Counted from the first letter of the stretch, positions 1 to 7,822 are shown. The stretch: DNA of 64,000 bases from Bradyrhizobium septentrionale (GCF_011516645.4 NZ_CP088285.1:1364001-1428000), one strand, 5' to 3'. Numbers and translations are program-made. Notes: generated by a model not told the origin, from the letters alone.

Positions 1-140
1 GCCAAAACAACAATGGCCAGTCCAACCCGAACGCCCACCGTTTGATCGTCGCCGAGGAGGACAGCGTTCCCGCCGCGGTGGCGGGCCGCTCCTACGGACG
101 CGCAACCGGCGCCCTCGGCGGCGTCGATATCAGAGTCTAA
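1..140 (+). CDS. fliK: C-terminal end of a probable flagellar hook-length control protein FliK (truncated by window edge)
   Basis: An open frame enters from the left edge (codons from base 3) and stops at 138-140, 10 bases before flgD. The visible 45 residues are rich in Asn and Gln at first and end in GALGGVDIRV, an unstructured, low-complexity tail. FliK measures hook length and switches the export gate from hook to filament substrates. In Bradyrhizobium-like genomes a fliK-type gene normally precedes flgD. The identification rests mainly on that position, because the diagnostic FliK C-terminal domain lies outside the window. A different flagellar or exported protein cannot be excluded. Confidence 0.5.
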   Translation, partial: QNNNGQSNPNAHRLIVAEEDSVPAAVAGRSYGRATGALGGVDIRV

Positions 141-150
141 GGAATTCACG

Positions 151-870
151 ATGTCAGTCGATGCAACCATGCCGACGCCCGTCGTCTCAGCACCGGGCAC
201 CAGCAACGGAACGAGCTCCGGAAGCAGCAGCAGCTCCGGCAGCGGCTTGACGACGTCGTCGCAGGGCATTGCCGACAATTTCCAGACCTTCCTGACACTG
301 CTCACGACCCAGTTGCAGAACCAGAACCCGCTCGATCCACTCGACACCAACCAGTTCACCCAGCAACTCGTGCAGTTCGCCGGCGTCGAGCAGCAGCTGA
401 AATCCAACGATCAGCTGAAGTCGCTGATCGAGATCGAGAAGAGCGCGCAGTCGACGCAGGCGCTGGTCTATGTCGGCAACACCGTCGCGGTCGACGGCAG
501 CAAGACGCAGTTCGACAAATCGGCGACCTGGAATCTGGTGTCCCCGCAAGCCACCAGCGCCACCATCACGATCACGACCTCGACCGGCCAGACCGCCTAT
601 TCCGGCAATTTCAGCCTGAAGCAGGGCAATGCCAGCTTCGTCTGGGACGGCAAGGGCAATGACGGCACGCAGTGGCCGGCCGGCACCTACACGCTGACCG
701 CCACCGGCAAGGATTCCAGTGGCAAGGACCTCGCGATTTCCACCGAAGTGCAGGGCGTCGTCGACTCCGTCGACCTGACCGCCTCGCCACCGCTGCTCTC
801 GATCGGCGGGCAGACCTACACTACCGACAAGATCAAGCGCGTGGTGCGCGGCACGTCGAGCTCGAGCTAG
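151..870 (+). CDS. flgD: Flagellar hook assembly (hook-cap) protein FlgD
   Basis: This 239-residue protein is the scaffold that caps the growing hook and lets FlgE subunits polymerise before it is discarded. Residues 1-38 are a Ser/Gly-rich exported tail. Residues 40-90 carry the conserved FlgD core, including TQLQNQNPLDPLD (about 53-65) and QFTQQLVQFAGVEQQ (about 68-82). Residues 115-230 form the usual FlgD Ig-like and Tudor-like region, with VSPQATSATITI and a WDGKGNDG turn. The length is typical. The ATG lies 10 bases after the upstream stop, suggesting co-transcription with the fliK-like gene. A long non-coding stretch follows, so it probably ends that operon. Confidence 0.95.
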   Translation: MSVDATMPTPVVSAPGTSNGTSSGSSSSSGSGLTTSSQGIADNFQTFLTLLTTQLQNQNPLDPLDTNQFTQQLVQFAGVEQQLKSNDQLKSLIEIEKSAQSTQALVYVGNTVAVDGSKTQFDKSATWNLVSPQATSATITITTSTGQTAYSGNFSLKQGNASFVWDGKGNDGTQWPAGTYTLTATGKDSSGKDLAISTEVQGVVDSVDLTASPPLLSIGGQTYTTDKIKRVVRGTSSSS

Positions 871-926
871 CCGCAACCTGCGGGCGCTGCGCGCGTTGTC
901 GTTCGCTAGCGCGCCGCATACGCACA

Positions 927-1050
927 TGTCGTCCCGGCGAAGGCCGGGACCCATACGCCGCAGCAGATGTGGCTGACGGGACTCGTCGTTCCAGCGGTGC
1001 ATAACAATCGGCATCTGTGGTTGTGGGTACCGGCCTGCGCCGGGACGACA
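927..1050. repeat. Intergenic inverted repeat, GTCCCGGC type
   Basis: The block begins with TGTCGTCCCGGCGAAGGCC and ends with the near-complementary GGCCTGCGCCGGGACGACA. Two terminal hairpins flank a middle of about 80 bases. It has the form of the extragenic palindromes scattered through this window, but its arms differ from the other families here. No coding potential is evident. Confidence 0.6.
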
Positions 1051-1108
1051 CCGAGTGTGTGGCGCCGACGATGGCGATGGTTCTCGATTCACTGTCAAAC
1101 AACGCGGT

Positions 1109-1211
1109 GTCATCACCCGCGAAAGCGGGTGATCCAGTATTCCAGAGGCAGCGGTGCTTGAACCGAGAGGCCGTGGCGTACTGGATCGCCCGGTCGAGCC
1201 GGGCGATGACA
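1109..1211. repeat. Two-hairpin intergenic repeat (family A, copy 1)
   Basis: One arm is the hairpin CACCCGCGAAAGCGGGTG followed by ATCCAGTATTCCAGAG. The other arm ends in GTACTGGATCGCCCGGTCG and the hairpin GCCCGGTCGAGCCGGGC. Related copies, in either orientation, occur at 39517-39618 and 62303-62406 with the same GTACTGGAT/ATCCAGTA segments and hairpins, so this is a dispersed family. Confidence 0.75.
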
Positions 1212-1277
1212 GTGAGGATGGGGATACACTTCCGCGTTCTCGCGGCATGATTTGCCCGAGCTTTGCTTGTCGTGCCG

Positions 1278-1735
1278 CCCTCTCCTCAAACAGAGGGCGC
1301 AGGGAAAGCCGGGTGCCGATCGCACCCATGGGCCCCGAGCAATGGGTAGAAAGCTCGGGGGTAGGACCACAGGTGTAACCGGAGCAATCCGGCTTTCCCT
1401 GCGCGATGGGTTACGGCTTACTTCGTGCTCTCCCCGGCGAGACTGGGCTTGTTTGTCACCGCTTTTCGCAAACGCAGCGCGTTTGCGAAGAGGACACCGG
1501 CCGCTAGGGCGTCAGGACCACACGACTTCACCGTCCGCCTCACGCGCACTCGTCAGTTGCGCAATCGGCGTCCACCGCATCTCACCGCAACACCCGTGAC
1601 GATCGCGAAGCGCCCCTCGATCGGGTAAGACGAACAGTTCATACACTGAGTTGGGTATTCCGGGAAACCGAAATGTTTTTGCTGCCGAGGATTGACAAGT
1701 TTTGCTGAGTTGCCCGTCGTGTCGAATTGGCAACA
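1278..1735. repeat. Long structured intergenic element (possible repeated non-coding RNA)
   Basis: The first part can fold elaborately. Arms 1278-1283 and 1292-1297 form a 6-bp hairpin. A perfect 16-bp stem joins 1297-1312 to 1389-1404. Nested inside is a perfect 8-bp stem, CCCCGAGC at 1333-1340 with GCTCGGGG at 1353-1360. The 3' part carries GCTGAGTTGCCCGTCGTGTC at 1704-1723, which recurs with one change at 43919-43938. Short open frames on both strands have unconvincing, Arg-rich composition. I recall similar blocks being common in Bradyrhizobium genomes, where they are often mis-annotated as small proteins; this is memory, not a search. Function unknown. Confidence 0.6.
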
Positions 1736-1883
1736 CCGGTTGCCATCACGATCTCCAGGGAGATAGAAGCGCCAGCGGCGTGCCTGTGATGCAAGGTCTT
1801 GCAATGGATGTCCTGCCTGAGCGACACTCTCAATTCCGGATGATTGCCGCCCTCACTGCTCCCGCGCGCGATGAGTTGATCGA

Positions 1884-2024
1884 ATGAAGCCAGCTCCGGG
1901 CCATCGACGGCCAATCCACCACTCGCCAATTTTCTGGATCGGCATCGCACTGTGCCTCGCAGCGATCGCGATCTACCTGTGGTCCGACGATCTTTCCTGG
2001 CGACCGACACCGCGTCCGCAATGA
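1884..2024 (+). CDS. Small single-span membrane protein (46 residues), hypothetical
   Basis: The frame starts at ATG 1884 and stops at TGA 2022-2024. It encodes a basic, His/Pro-rich N-terminus, a hydrophobic span (residues 16-33, beginning SPIFWIGIALCLAAIAI) and a short tail YLWSDDLSWRP. That is the composition of a genuine small inner-membrane protein and unlike the random frames around it. The ribosome-binding site is weak, which lowers confidence. It lies alone between the long repeat and another short palindromic repeat. No function can be assigned. Confidence 0.45.
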   Translation: MKPAPGHRRPIHHSPIFWIGIALCLAAIAIYLWSDDLSWRPTPRPQ

Positions 2025-2110
2025 AGAACGATCTAGCGATAGCGGCACCAGTCCTTCCGTCGGCTGCCAAAGCGCGATTAGATCGTCATCGCGCTGTAGC
2101 TCGTTGTTTA

Positions 2111-2155
2111 AGCATGATCTTTTTGGAATGCCGCTTCGCACTTCCGGATCGTGCT
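2111..2155. repeat. Short palindromic repeat, AGCATGATC type (copy 1)
   Basis: The left arm AGCATGATC and the right arm GGATCGTGCT are near-complementary and are joined by a segment containing GCCGCTTCGCACTTCC. A second copy lies at 25032-25080, and a half copy (AGCATGATCTTTTTCG) at about 31008-31023. This is a common rhizobial intergenic palindrome. Confidence 0.65.
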
Positions 2156-2403
2156 CTGGCAAGCATTGCCCTCCATCTGCTGTTCACCTGAAACCGACTT
2201 CGGCAACTATCCGCTAAGCGTCCGGACGACTGTCGGCAGGCGGCGCGGCGTCCCGATGTCGCGCCCTTCATCGGTGGACACTGTAATGGTCACGGCTTTA
2301 GGATGCATCATTTCGACGACGCCTCCAGACGTCGTCACAGAAGCCAAATTTTTCCCGTCGGAGCTGCAAGGCTCGGGTGCAACCGCGCTGCGGAGAAAAG
2401 AGT

Positions 2404-2907
2404 ATGGGTTTCGTCAACATTAGCTTCAACACTTTGCTGGCTAACCACCCAAGTATGACCGACGAATTCAAGACCATGATCAATGGTCCCATAAAGAAGT
2501 TTCACGACGAACCCGGGCACAAGAATACGTGCGTCTCGAAAATGTGTTGGGCGTTCAACCACGTTGATGGTCACTACATCAATTGCGACGGCGACTACGG
2601 CAAGGGCGGCGTACTCGTCAAAAAGGTGCGGTTTCTGATCGATAAGGATGGCTGGGAGTATATTTTTTCCACCCTCGATTTCCGGCAGTACCTCAATAAT
2701 CGGTACGGCTCAGGGGAAATGTTTTCGAATACATCAAAGATCGGCGCCCGAAACGGGGTGATCATATTTGAACCAACTGACACCAGTAACATCGGTCATA
2801 CCGACATCTGGATAAATGGCCAGATACACGATGCTGACATGTACTTTAGCAGTTGGTATTCGGCAGTGACAAGCGACAGGGTATTTTTCTGGGACCTGAA
2901 CAAGTAG
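2404..2907 (+). CDS. Tae4-like peptidoglycan amidase (type VI secretion effector family), orphan
   Basis: The product is 167 residues with no signal peptide or membrane span. I chose ATG 2404 because GGAGA (2392-2396) sits 8 bases upstream; an earlier start at 2377 lacks such a site. The layout matches the Tae4 family (NlpC/P60-like DL-endopeptidases delivered by type VI secretion that cut cell-wall peptides). It has FNTL near the N-terminus, a candidate nucleophile Cys43 in NTCVSKMCWAFN, a central YLNNRYG segment, GVIIFEPT, then a candidate catalytic His132 in GHTDIWING and an acidic residue soon after. Its base composition is visibly lower in G+C than its neighbours, suggesting transfer. 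No Tai4-like immunity gene or type VI component is nearby. Homology is judged by eye; another papain-fold amidase is the main alternative. Confidence 0.6.
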   Translation: MGFVNISFNTLLANHPSMTDEFKTMINGPIKKFHDEPGHKNTCVSKMCWAFNHVDGHYINCDGDYGKGGVLVKKVRFLIDKDGWEYIFSTLDFRQYLNNRYGSGEMFSNTSKIGARNGVIIFEPTDTSNIGHTDIWINGQIHDADMYFSSWYSAVTSDRVFFWDLNK

Positions 2908-2941
2908 CGTGGCACGCCGCACGCCGATCACTTGGATCGGC

Positions 2942-3919
2942 TCAGTGAGAATCCTTTCGGGCGAGCCGGACGCCGCGCGGCGAATCGCCGAAACGCGTTC
3001 GGAACAGGCGATTGAAATAAGATACGTCCGAGAAACCGACCTCCAGCGCGATATCGGAAATTCGCTGACGGCTGGCGTGAGACTCGGTTAGCAATTTGAG
3101 CGCCCGTTGCAGACGCAATTCATTCAAGCGCTCGGTGAACGATGACCCCGATGACGCCATCAGGCGCTGCAGATAGCGAGGTGAAATGCCCTGGCAACGG
3201 GCGACCGTTTGAACGCTCAGCCCGGGCTCCTGAAAGTGTATGGCCAGGTAGTCGAGCACTGCGTTGTGCCGAGCGGCCACGACGGCGCTCGCGCTGCTCT
3301 CGCCCAAGGCAGGCCCCTCGCCGATTGCGAGCGCGATGAGATCATGGATGTGGGTCACGACCGTATCATGAAGCCTGGGGGCGGACAGCGCCCTCGTCTT
3401 AATGACCGACTTCAGATATGCCGTGAACAGCCGGAATGCTTCGGTCCGGTGCCAAATCGGCCGCATGGCCAGGCTTTCGACGTCGGTCAAGCGCTGCGCA
3501 AGCACCTCGCGCGGCACGGCCAGACCAAATTGCAATCCCTCGACATAAGTAACGCTGACGGGCTCGGAATGCAGAATTGCGATTGCATCGCTGCCGCGAA
3601 CTTCAACTTCCCCGCCGCGCTGCGACAGCTGGCTTCCGCCGGAAGAGCAGAAGATTACGCCGATTGAGTCATCACCATCGGCAAGGTTCGCTTGCAAGCG
3701 CTTAAAACGCATGGAAGTGCCTTTTAGCGCGAGCGTACGCAAACCCCGAACCGCGTACAGGGACGCATCGGCCTGGAACGGAACGTTCGATAGAGGCTCG
3801 ATATCTGCATGCACGACGCATCGCCCAAAGTGCTCGCGCCATGCGGGGATGCGAATGCGCTCCGGAAGATCGCGCGTTGAAAATCGATACGATATGAAAT
3901 TGGCTGCGTCCGTAGGCAT
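2942..3919 (-). CDS. AraC-family transcriptional regulator
   Basis: The 325-residue protein has an N-terminal sensing domain of the type seen in AraC-binding-like proteins (residues about 20-200). A C-terminal pair of helix-turn-helix motifs follows (residues about 220-318), with LSVQTVARCQGISPRYLQRL in the first and the conserved ISDIALEVGFSDVSYFNRLF in the second. Such proteins activate genes for catabolism or stress in response to small molecules. It is convergent with the Tae4-like gene (34 bases between stops), so it need not regulate it. Its own promoter region, 3920-4176, contains two short palindromes. The ligand is unknown. Confidence 0.9.
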   Translation of the reverse strand: MPTDAANFISYRFSTRDLPERIRIPAWREHFGRCVVHADIEPLSNVPFQADASLYAVRGLRTLALKGTSMRFKRLQANLADGDDSIGVIFCSSGGSQLSQRGGEVEVRGSDAIAILHSEPVSVTYVEGLQFGLAVPREVLAQRLTDVESLAMRPIWHRTEAFRLFTAYLKSVIKTRALSAPRLHDTVVTHIHDLIALAIGEGPALGESSASAVVAARHNAVLDYLAIHFQEPGLSVQTVARCQGISPRYLQRLMASSGSSFTERLNELRLQRALKLLTESHASRQRISDIALEVGFSDVSYFNRLFRTRFGDSPRGVRLARKDSH

Positions 3920-4087
3920 GGGGACCTCCAGCCTTCACAGAACATCAGAATGAAGTACTGCGGCACACCAACGTCGGAATCTGCATTTTTGCAATTCACG
4001 CACCGGCCTGCTCGTGATCCGTGCGCATGAGTCCAAGAAGCCCCGCTATCGGTCTGCTAGTCTGATTTGCCTGTGATTGATGGTAGT

Positions 4088-4131
4088 GTGAACTGGTTCA
4101 CTCAGTGGCCAGAATATTACGTATATAATAT
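4088..4131. promoter_or_regulatory. Two adjacent palindromes in an AT-rich patch
   Basis: GTGAACTGGTTCAC (4088-4101) is a 6+2+6 perfect inverted repeat. ATATTA (4114-4119) and TAATAT (4126-4131) form a second one with a 6-base spacer. The patch is strikingly AT-rich against the GC-rich background. It lies between the AraC gene (start 3919, minus strand) and small plus-strand frames, so it could hold operators or a promoter. No regulator is assigned. Bases 3920-4087 hold nothing else I recognise. Confidence 0.35.
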
Positions 4132-4176
4132 CTGCGAAAGTCGCAGCCGATTTTTCTCCTTTAAGAGGATACGGTC

Positions 4177-4284
4177 GTGACGGCTCAATTTATGATTGCT
4201 GCCATCGGATTCAGTTCAAACATTCCTGGCAGAGTGCAAGCGCAAATCAGCCCTACGACCCTGTTTGCGATTGATCCAGCTTAA
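4177..4284 (+). CDS. Possible 35-residue peptide, hypothetical
   Basis: GTG 4177 lies 8 bases after AGAGG (4164-4168), and the frame stops at TAA 4282-4284. The product begins MTAQFMIAAIGFSSNIPG and ends LFAIDPA, mildly hydrophobic with ordinary composition. Only the ribosome-binding site and the upstream AT-rich patch support it. It may be a chance frame. Confidence 0.25.
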   Translation: MTAQFMIAAIGFSSNIPGRVQAQISPTTLFAIDPA

Positions 4285-4465
4285 GGAGCCGCACGCAGGC
4301 TCCCTTGTAGAACTACTGATCTCGATCTTGTTTGGTCGCTCCGGCCAACTCGCTATCAGTATTCGTTGGACTGCCGGCGGCACCGTTGGTTTTTTGGCCC
4401 CGGTTGAAATGGTCGAAATCTGTCACATGGGAAGTCAGCCTTAGTGATCAGGAAAGGGTTCGATC

Positions 4466-4645
4466 ATGTCCACCATATTCGACATGCTTTATCACGAGTA
4501 CTGCCGTGCCCGCCTCGCCGAAATGCGGAAACAGCTTTTGATACCGGTCATCGGCGGAACCTTGCTGGCGCCGTCGGAGGACGATGATCCTTCTGGCCCC
4601 GACGAACGTGGCTGGCCCGCGAAAGCGCCGCCAACCATCGGATAG
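4466..4645 (+). CDS. Small conserved-looking hypothetical protein (59 residues)
   Basis: ATG 4466 follows the purine-rich AGGAAAGG at 4450-4457, and the frame stops at TAG 4643-4645. The N-terminal half, MSTIFDMLYHEYCRARLAEM, looks like an amphipathic helix. The C-terminal half is acidic then Pro-rich (LAPSEDDDPSGPDE, ending KAPPTIG). Codon choice resembles real genes more than the surrounding frames do. I recall proteins of this shape in Bradyrhizobium but know no function. Bases 4285-4465 hold only a small hairpin (GGAGCC with GGCTCC near 4285-4306). Confidence 0.5.
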   Translation: MSTIFDMLYHEYCRARLAEMRKQLLIPVIGGTLLAPSEDDDPSGPDERGWPAKAPPTIG

Positions 4646-4769
4646 CTGCAGCGCGCAATCCCATAGGTTGACCGGAGGCTAGTCCGGCACGCGCACGCCT
4701 CGGAGCATCCGATCGGTTCACGGACCTGTAGGCGATCAGGCCGTGCGCGCACGCCAGACAGATCAACAG

Positions 4770-5984
4770 ATGCTTGATCGAACCCACACTTCGAAGCGAT
4801 TGATCGGCGAAACTCCGCCGGAGTTCAGATCGACCGGCCGCGACCCGCGCATCGATGTCTGCCGCGGGATCGCGTTATGGTGGATCTTTCTCGATCACAT
4901 TCCAAATAACGTCGGAAGTTGGCTGACACTGCGCAACTACGGCTTCTGCGATGCCGCCGAGATATTCATGTTCATCTCGGGCGTGACCTGCGCACTGGCC
5001 TACGGCAGGGCGCGTCAGCGTGACGGCTGGAGCGGCATGATCGGCCGTTCGCTGCGGCGAGGATGGGACATCTATGCCGCCTTTCTGCTGCTTACGCTCG
5101 CTTGCGCCATCCTCGTCCACCTCACGGGCAGCGATCGTCTTGCCGACGAGGGCAATACGCGGGTCCTGTTCGAGCGTCCGGGCGCCACGCTTGCGCACGC
5201 CGCGATCCTGCAATACCGCCCTGTCAATACCGATGTCTTGCCGGTCTTTGTGATCTGTCACGTATTGTTCGCGCCGCTGTTGTGGCTGCTGCTGCGAGCC
5301 CCAAACATGACGCTTGGCCTTTCGTTGTTGCTTTATGCGCTGGTGCACGTCTTCGGCTGGAGCGTTCCTGCCTGGCCCGATGGCGTCTGGTTCTTCAATC
5401 CGCTGGCGTGGCAGCTGCCGGTCGTGCTGGGCGCATGGTACGTCATCGAGGGGAAGAGAATCCGAGGATGGGTGATGTCGCGCCCTGCGCTCATTCTTTC
5501 TGCTCTCTATCTGGCATTCAGCCTGGTCCTTGCGCTGGGCCAGGACATCAAGCTGGTCCCGCCAATCCTGACGGATCTGTTGTTTCCATTGGACAAATCG
5601 AATCTGAGTCCGTTGCGGCTGCTGCATTTTCTGGCGCTTGCGATCGTGGCGTTATGGCTGGTTCCCGAGGGCTGGCGAGGGCTATCGACGCCGATCCTGC
5701 GCAGCGCGCGGTGTTGTGGCGAGAATTCGCTGCCGATTTATTGTCTCGGCGTCCTGCTGGCGCTCGTCAGCCAGTATGATCTGTTCGACATCTCGAACCG
5801 GCTTTCGCTGCAGATCGTGCTCAGTCTTGCTGGCGTCCTGGTGATGATCCTCGTCGCGACGCTATTGAACGTGCTCAGCACCAAGCGCAAGCAGCAGGTC
5901 GACGTCGATGCCGTCGTGCATGACTTGATTCCACGCGCGAGCCATCACGGCATCCTCGACAGCCATGGCGCGCACATCCTCTAG
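4770..5984 (+). CDS. opgC: OpgC-like integral membrane acyltransferase
   Basis: The 404-residue polytopic membrane protein belongs to the OpgC family. In other proteobacteria this family transfers succinyl groups to periplasmic glucans; here the acceptor is not known. After a short cytoplasmic head comes DPRIDVCRGIALWWIFLDHI, with the conserved RxD start and the His of a membrane acyltransferase, and then about ten hydrophobic spans to residue 385. AAEIFMFISGVTCALAYG is typical of the family. ATG 4770 is preferred over GTG 4743, although neither has a strong ribosome-binding site. The gene is monocistronic, with a repeat directly downstream. The family call is firm; the substrate is inference. 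Confidence 0.8.
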   Translation: MLDRTHTSKRLIGETPPEFRSTGRDPRIDVCRGIALWWIFLDHIPNNVGSWLTLRNYGFCDAAEIFMFISGVTCALAYGRARQRDGWSGMIGRSLRRGWDIYAAFLLLTLACAILVHLTGSDRLADEGNTRVLFERPGATLAHAAILQYRPVNTDVLPVFVICHVLFAPLLWLLLRAPNMTLGLSLLLYALVHVFGWSVPAWPDGVWFFNPLAWQLPVVLGAWYVIEGKRIRGWVMSRPALILSALYLAFSLVLALGQDIKLVPPILTDLLFPLDKSNLSPLRLLHFLALAIVALWLVPEGWRGLSTPILRSARCCGENSLPIYCLGVLLALVSQYDLFDISNRLSLQIVLSLAGVLVMILVATLLNVLSTKRKQQVDVDAVVHDLIPRASHHGILDSHGAHIL

Positions 5985-6090
5985 AGCGTTTTCGAGCGAA
6001 GTGGGCACCGGTTCGCGTGAAGAAAACGCGTCAAACCAAGAGTCTAGAGCCCCGTTCCGATTCGATCGGAACGGAATAGGCTCTAGGCGG
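5983..6090. repeat. Intergenic repeat with paired TCTAGAGC ends
   Basis: TCTAGAGCGTTTTCGAGCGA begins in the OpgC-like stop region. A GAAGAAAACGC segment complements the start, and the hairpin CCGTTCCGATTCGATCGGAACGG follows at about 6052-6075. The AGAGCGTTTTC...GAAAACGC arrangement is a common rhizobial extragenic palindrome. It may also act as the transcript end for the upstream gene. Confidence 0.6.
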
Positions 6091-6198
6091 CACCGAATCG
6101 CAAAGCGGCCCTGGGAGCGTCGCCACGCCCCCAGGGCTGCTTTCGTTATCGCGCGTGGGAGAAGCGGGCGCGCTCGGCAGCGCAGTTGGCGCCCACGC

Positions 6199-6978
6199 TC
6201 ACTTCGACTGCCCCGCAGCGTCGAGGATCAGCCGCGCGATCGCATCGGGCTGCGAGATCAGCGCGAGATGGCTCGCCTTCACCTCGATCGTGGTGGCGCC
6301 CATCCGCTTCGCCATGAAGCGTTCGAGATCCGGATTGATGGTGCGGTCTTCGGTCGAGACCGCGTAGTAGCTCGGCTTGCTGCGCCAGGCCGCGTGACTG
6401 ACCTTGCCGGCCAGCAGCTGCTTGTGGAACGGCTGCTGCACGGCATAGAGCACCTTTGCTTTCGCTTCCGGCAGGTCGCCGGCGAAATCGCGCAGGAAGG
6501 CCTCTTCCGACAGCCGGCCTTCGTCGCCATCGAACACTATGCCGGCGCTGGCCGGCGGCGTCGGATAGGTCTTGGCGAGCGCGGTGTAGTCCTCGTCCGC
6601 ATCGGGGGCGCGCGCGGCGACATAGACCAGCGCCGAGACATTCGGATGCACGCCGGCCTCGGTGACGATCATGCCGGAGAAGGAATGACCGACCAGCACC
6701 GTCGGGCCATCCTGGCGATCGAGCACGCGCTGCGCCGAGGCGACCGCTTCCGGCAGCGTGGTCAGCGGATTTTGCACCGACGTCACATTGAGCCCGGCGG
6801 CCTGCAAGCGCGCAATGACCTCGGTCCAGCACGAGCCGTCGGCGAACAGGCCATGCACCAGCACGACGTTGCGCGCCTTCACCGGCGACGTGGTCGCGGC
6901 CATGCCGCGCGAGGACACCAGCGAAGCTGCGGCTCCGGCAAGCAAGGCGGTCGAGAAAGTGCGTCTGTTCATCATCAT
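6199..6978 (-). CDS. Exported alpha/beta hydrolase
   Basis: The protein is 259 residues from the first of three adjacent ATGs. The N-terminus MMMNRRTFSTALLAGAAASL, ending near GMAA, is a twin-arginine-type signal, implying folded export. The mature part has the alpha/beta hydrolase core: VVLVHGLFADGS (oxyanion loop), GHSFSG (nucleophile Ser), a later acidic candidate in STEDRTINP, and a catalytic His candidate in ASHLAL. It resembles the small esterase group often labelled pyrethroid-hydrolase-like. The natural substrate is unknown. It is monocistronic, facing away from sciP, with repeats in the 540-base gap upstream. Confidence 0.8.
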   Translation of the reverse strand: MMMNRRTFSTALLAGAAASLVSSRGMAATTSPVKARNVVLVHGLFADGSCWTEVIARLQAAGLNVTSVQNPLTTLPEAVASAQRVLDRQDGPTVLVGHSFSGMIVTEAGVHPNVSALVYVAARAPDADEDYTALAKTYPTPPASAGIVFDGDEGRLSEEAFLRDFAGDLPEAKAKVLYAVQQPFHKQLLAGKVSHAAWRSKPSYYAVSTEDRTINPDLERFMAKRMGATTIEVKASHLALISQPDAIARLILDAAGQSK

Positions 6979-7196
6979 GACAAGTGCTCGGATCGAGTGA
7001 GTGGAGGGGCGCGTCCACCTGCGGTGAACGGACAATCTCTCCTACGCAGGCGGTCGCGCGTCGTTACGGCGCGGGGCTGTCGTGTTCGTCAAGGAAACGT
7101 GACCGTGGTGATGACCGGCAATCTTTCGGCACATGCTGTCACGCGCGAGGTGATTGCGGAAGTGAGCAAAATATCAATGATCTCGCCAGGGGCTTA

Positions 7197-7340
7197 CCCC
7201 TCTCCCTAACCCTGCCCCGCAAAGGGGGGAGGGAACCCTTCCAGCGGCGCGTCCCTCACGGCGGTTGAGCTATCGCACCGTGAAGTGAGCACACTGGACA
7301 GGCTCCCTCCCCCCTTGCGGGGGAGCGTTGGGAGAGGGGG
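7197..7340. repeat. Intergenic inverted repeat, CTCTCCC type
   Basis: The segment opens with CCCTCTCCCTAACCCTGCCC and closes with the complementary GCGTTGGGAGAGGGG, and each arm contains its own GC-rich hairpin. A related element with CCCTCTCCCC and CACCCTGACCC-type arms lies at 36078-36230. Bases 6979-7196 and 7341-7480 hold nothing else I can support. Confidence 0.55.
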
Positions 7341-7519
7341 CCGCTCGCTCCGGAGCCTGACGACAGGCCAACAATCGGCCCCCGACCGTCCGATCCGCCC
7401 CTCAGTTCCCGGCCGGTCCAACGAGATTCGTATTGAACGCTTGGGCTTAGGCAAATTTTAAACCGGCGGGCGTAGGTTACCTCTTGCGAGTTCAGTGGTT
7501 GAGAGTTTGTGAGTACGCC

Positions 7520-7795
7520 ATGACAGAACCCCATCGCCCGAGGGTGAAATACGTCATCGGGCCTGACGGCAGCCCGTTAACGATTGCGGATTTGCCGGCC
7601 CCCGGTACCAAACGGTGGGTCATCCGCCGCAAGGCCGAAGTCGTCGCTGCGGTCCGCGGCGGCCTGCTCTCCCTTGAGGAGGCCTGCAGCCGCTACACAT
7701 TGACCGTCGATGAATTCCTTTCCTGGCAGTTCTCGATCGACCAGCATGGTCTGGCCGGGCTGCGCACCACCCGGATCCAGCAGTACCGGCAGTAA
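7520..7795 (+). CDS. sciP: CtrA inhibitor SciP (DUF1153 family)
   Basis: This 91-residue protein matches the DUF1153/SciP family along its whole length: RVKYVIGPDGSPLTIADLP, then KRWVIRRKAEVVAAVRGGLL, then a helix-turn-helix-like segment SLEEACSRYTLTVDEFLSW. In Caulobacter SciP binds the master regulator CtrA and blocks activation of CtrA promoters, including flagellar ones, early in the cell cycle. ATG 7520 is preferred to 7484 because conserved sequence starts there. It sits directly upstream of the fliF operon, separated by its own terminator and a candidate CtrA site. Confidence 0.93.
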   Translation: MTEPHRPRVKYVIGPDGSPLTIADLPAPGTKRWVIRRKAEVVAAVRGGLLSLEEACSRYTLTVDEFLSWQFSIDQHGLAGLRTTRIQQYRQ

Positions 7796-7822
7796 ATCCG
7801 CCCGTACCCGTGGCATTTGACG

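Noticed and set aside
1297..1404. Possible cobalamin-type riboswitch
   Set aside because: The stem-loop design superficially resembles a riboswitch, but I cannot find the conserved B12-box sequence and no transport or B12 gene follows.
1252..1599. 115-codon frame in the long structured repeat
   Set aside because: It lies wholly within the repeat, is Arg/Ser-rich and has no ribosome-binding site; the frame likely reflects the repeat and not a protein.
2151..2423. Possible Tai4-like immunity gene upstream of the Tae4-like gene
   Set aside because: The frame has no signal peptide, overlaps the effector start and lacks any Tai4-like feature.
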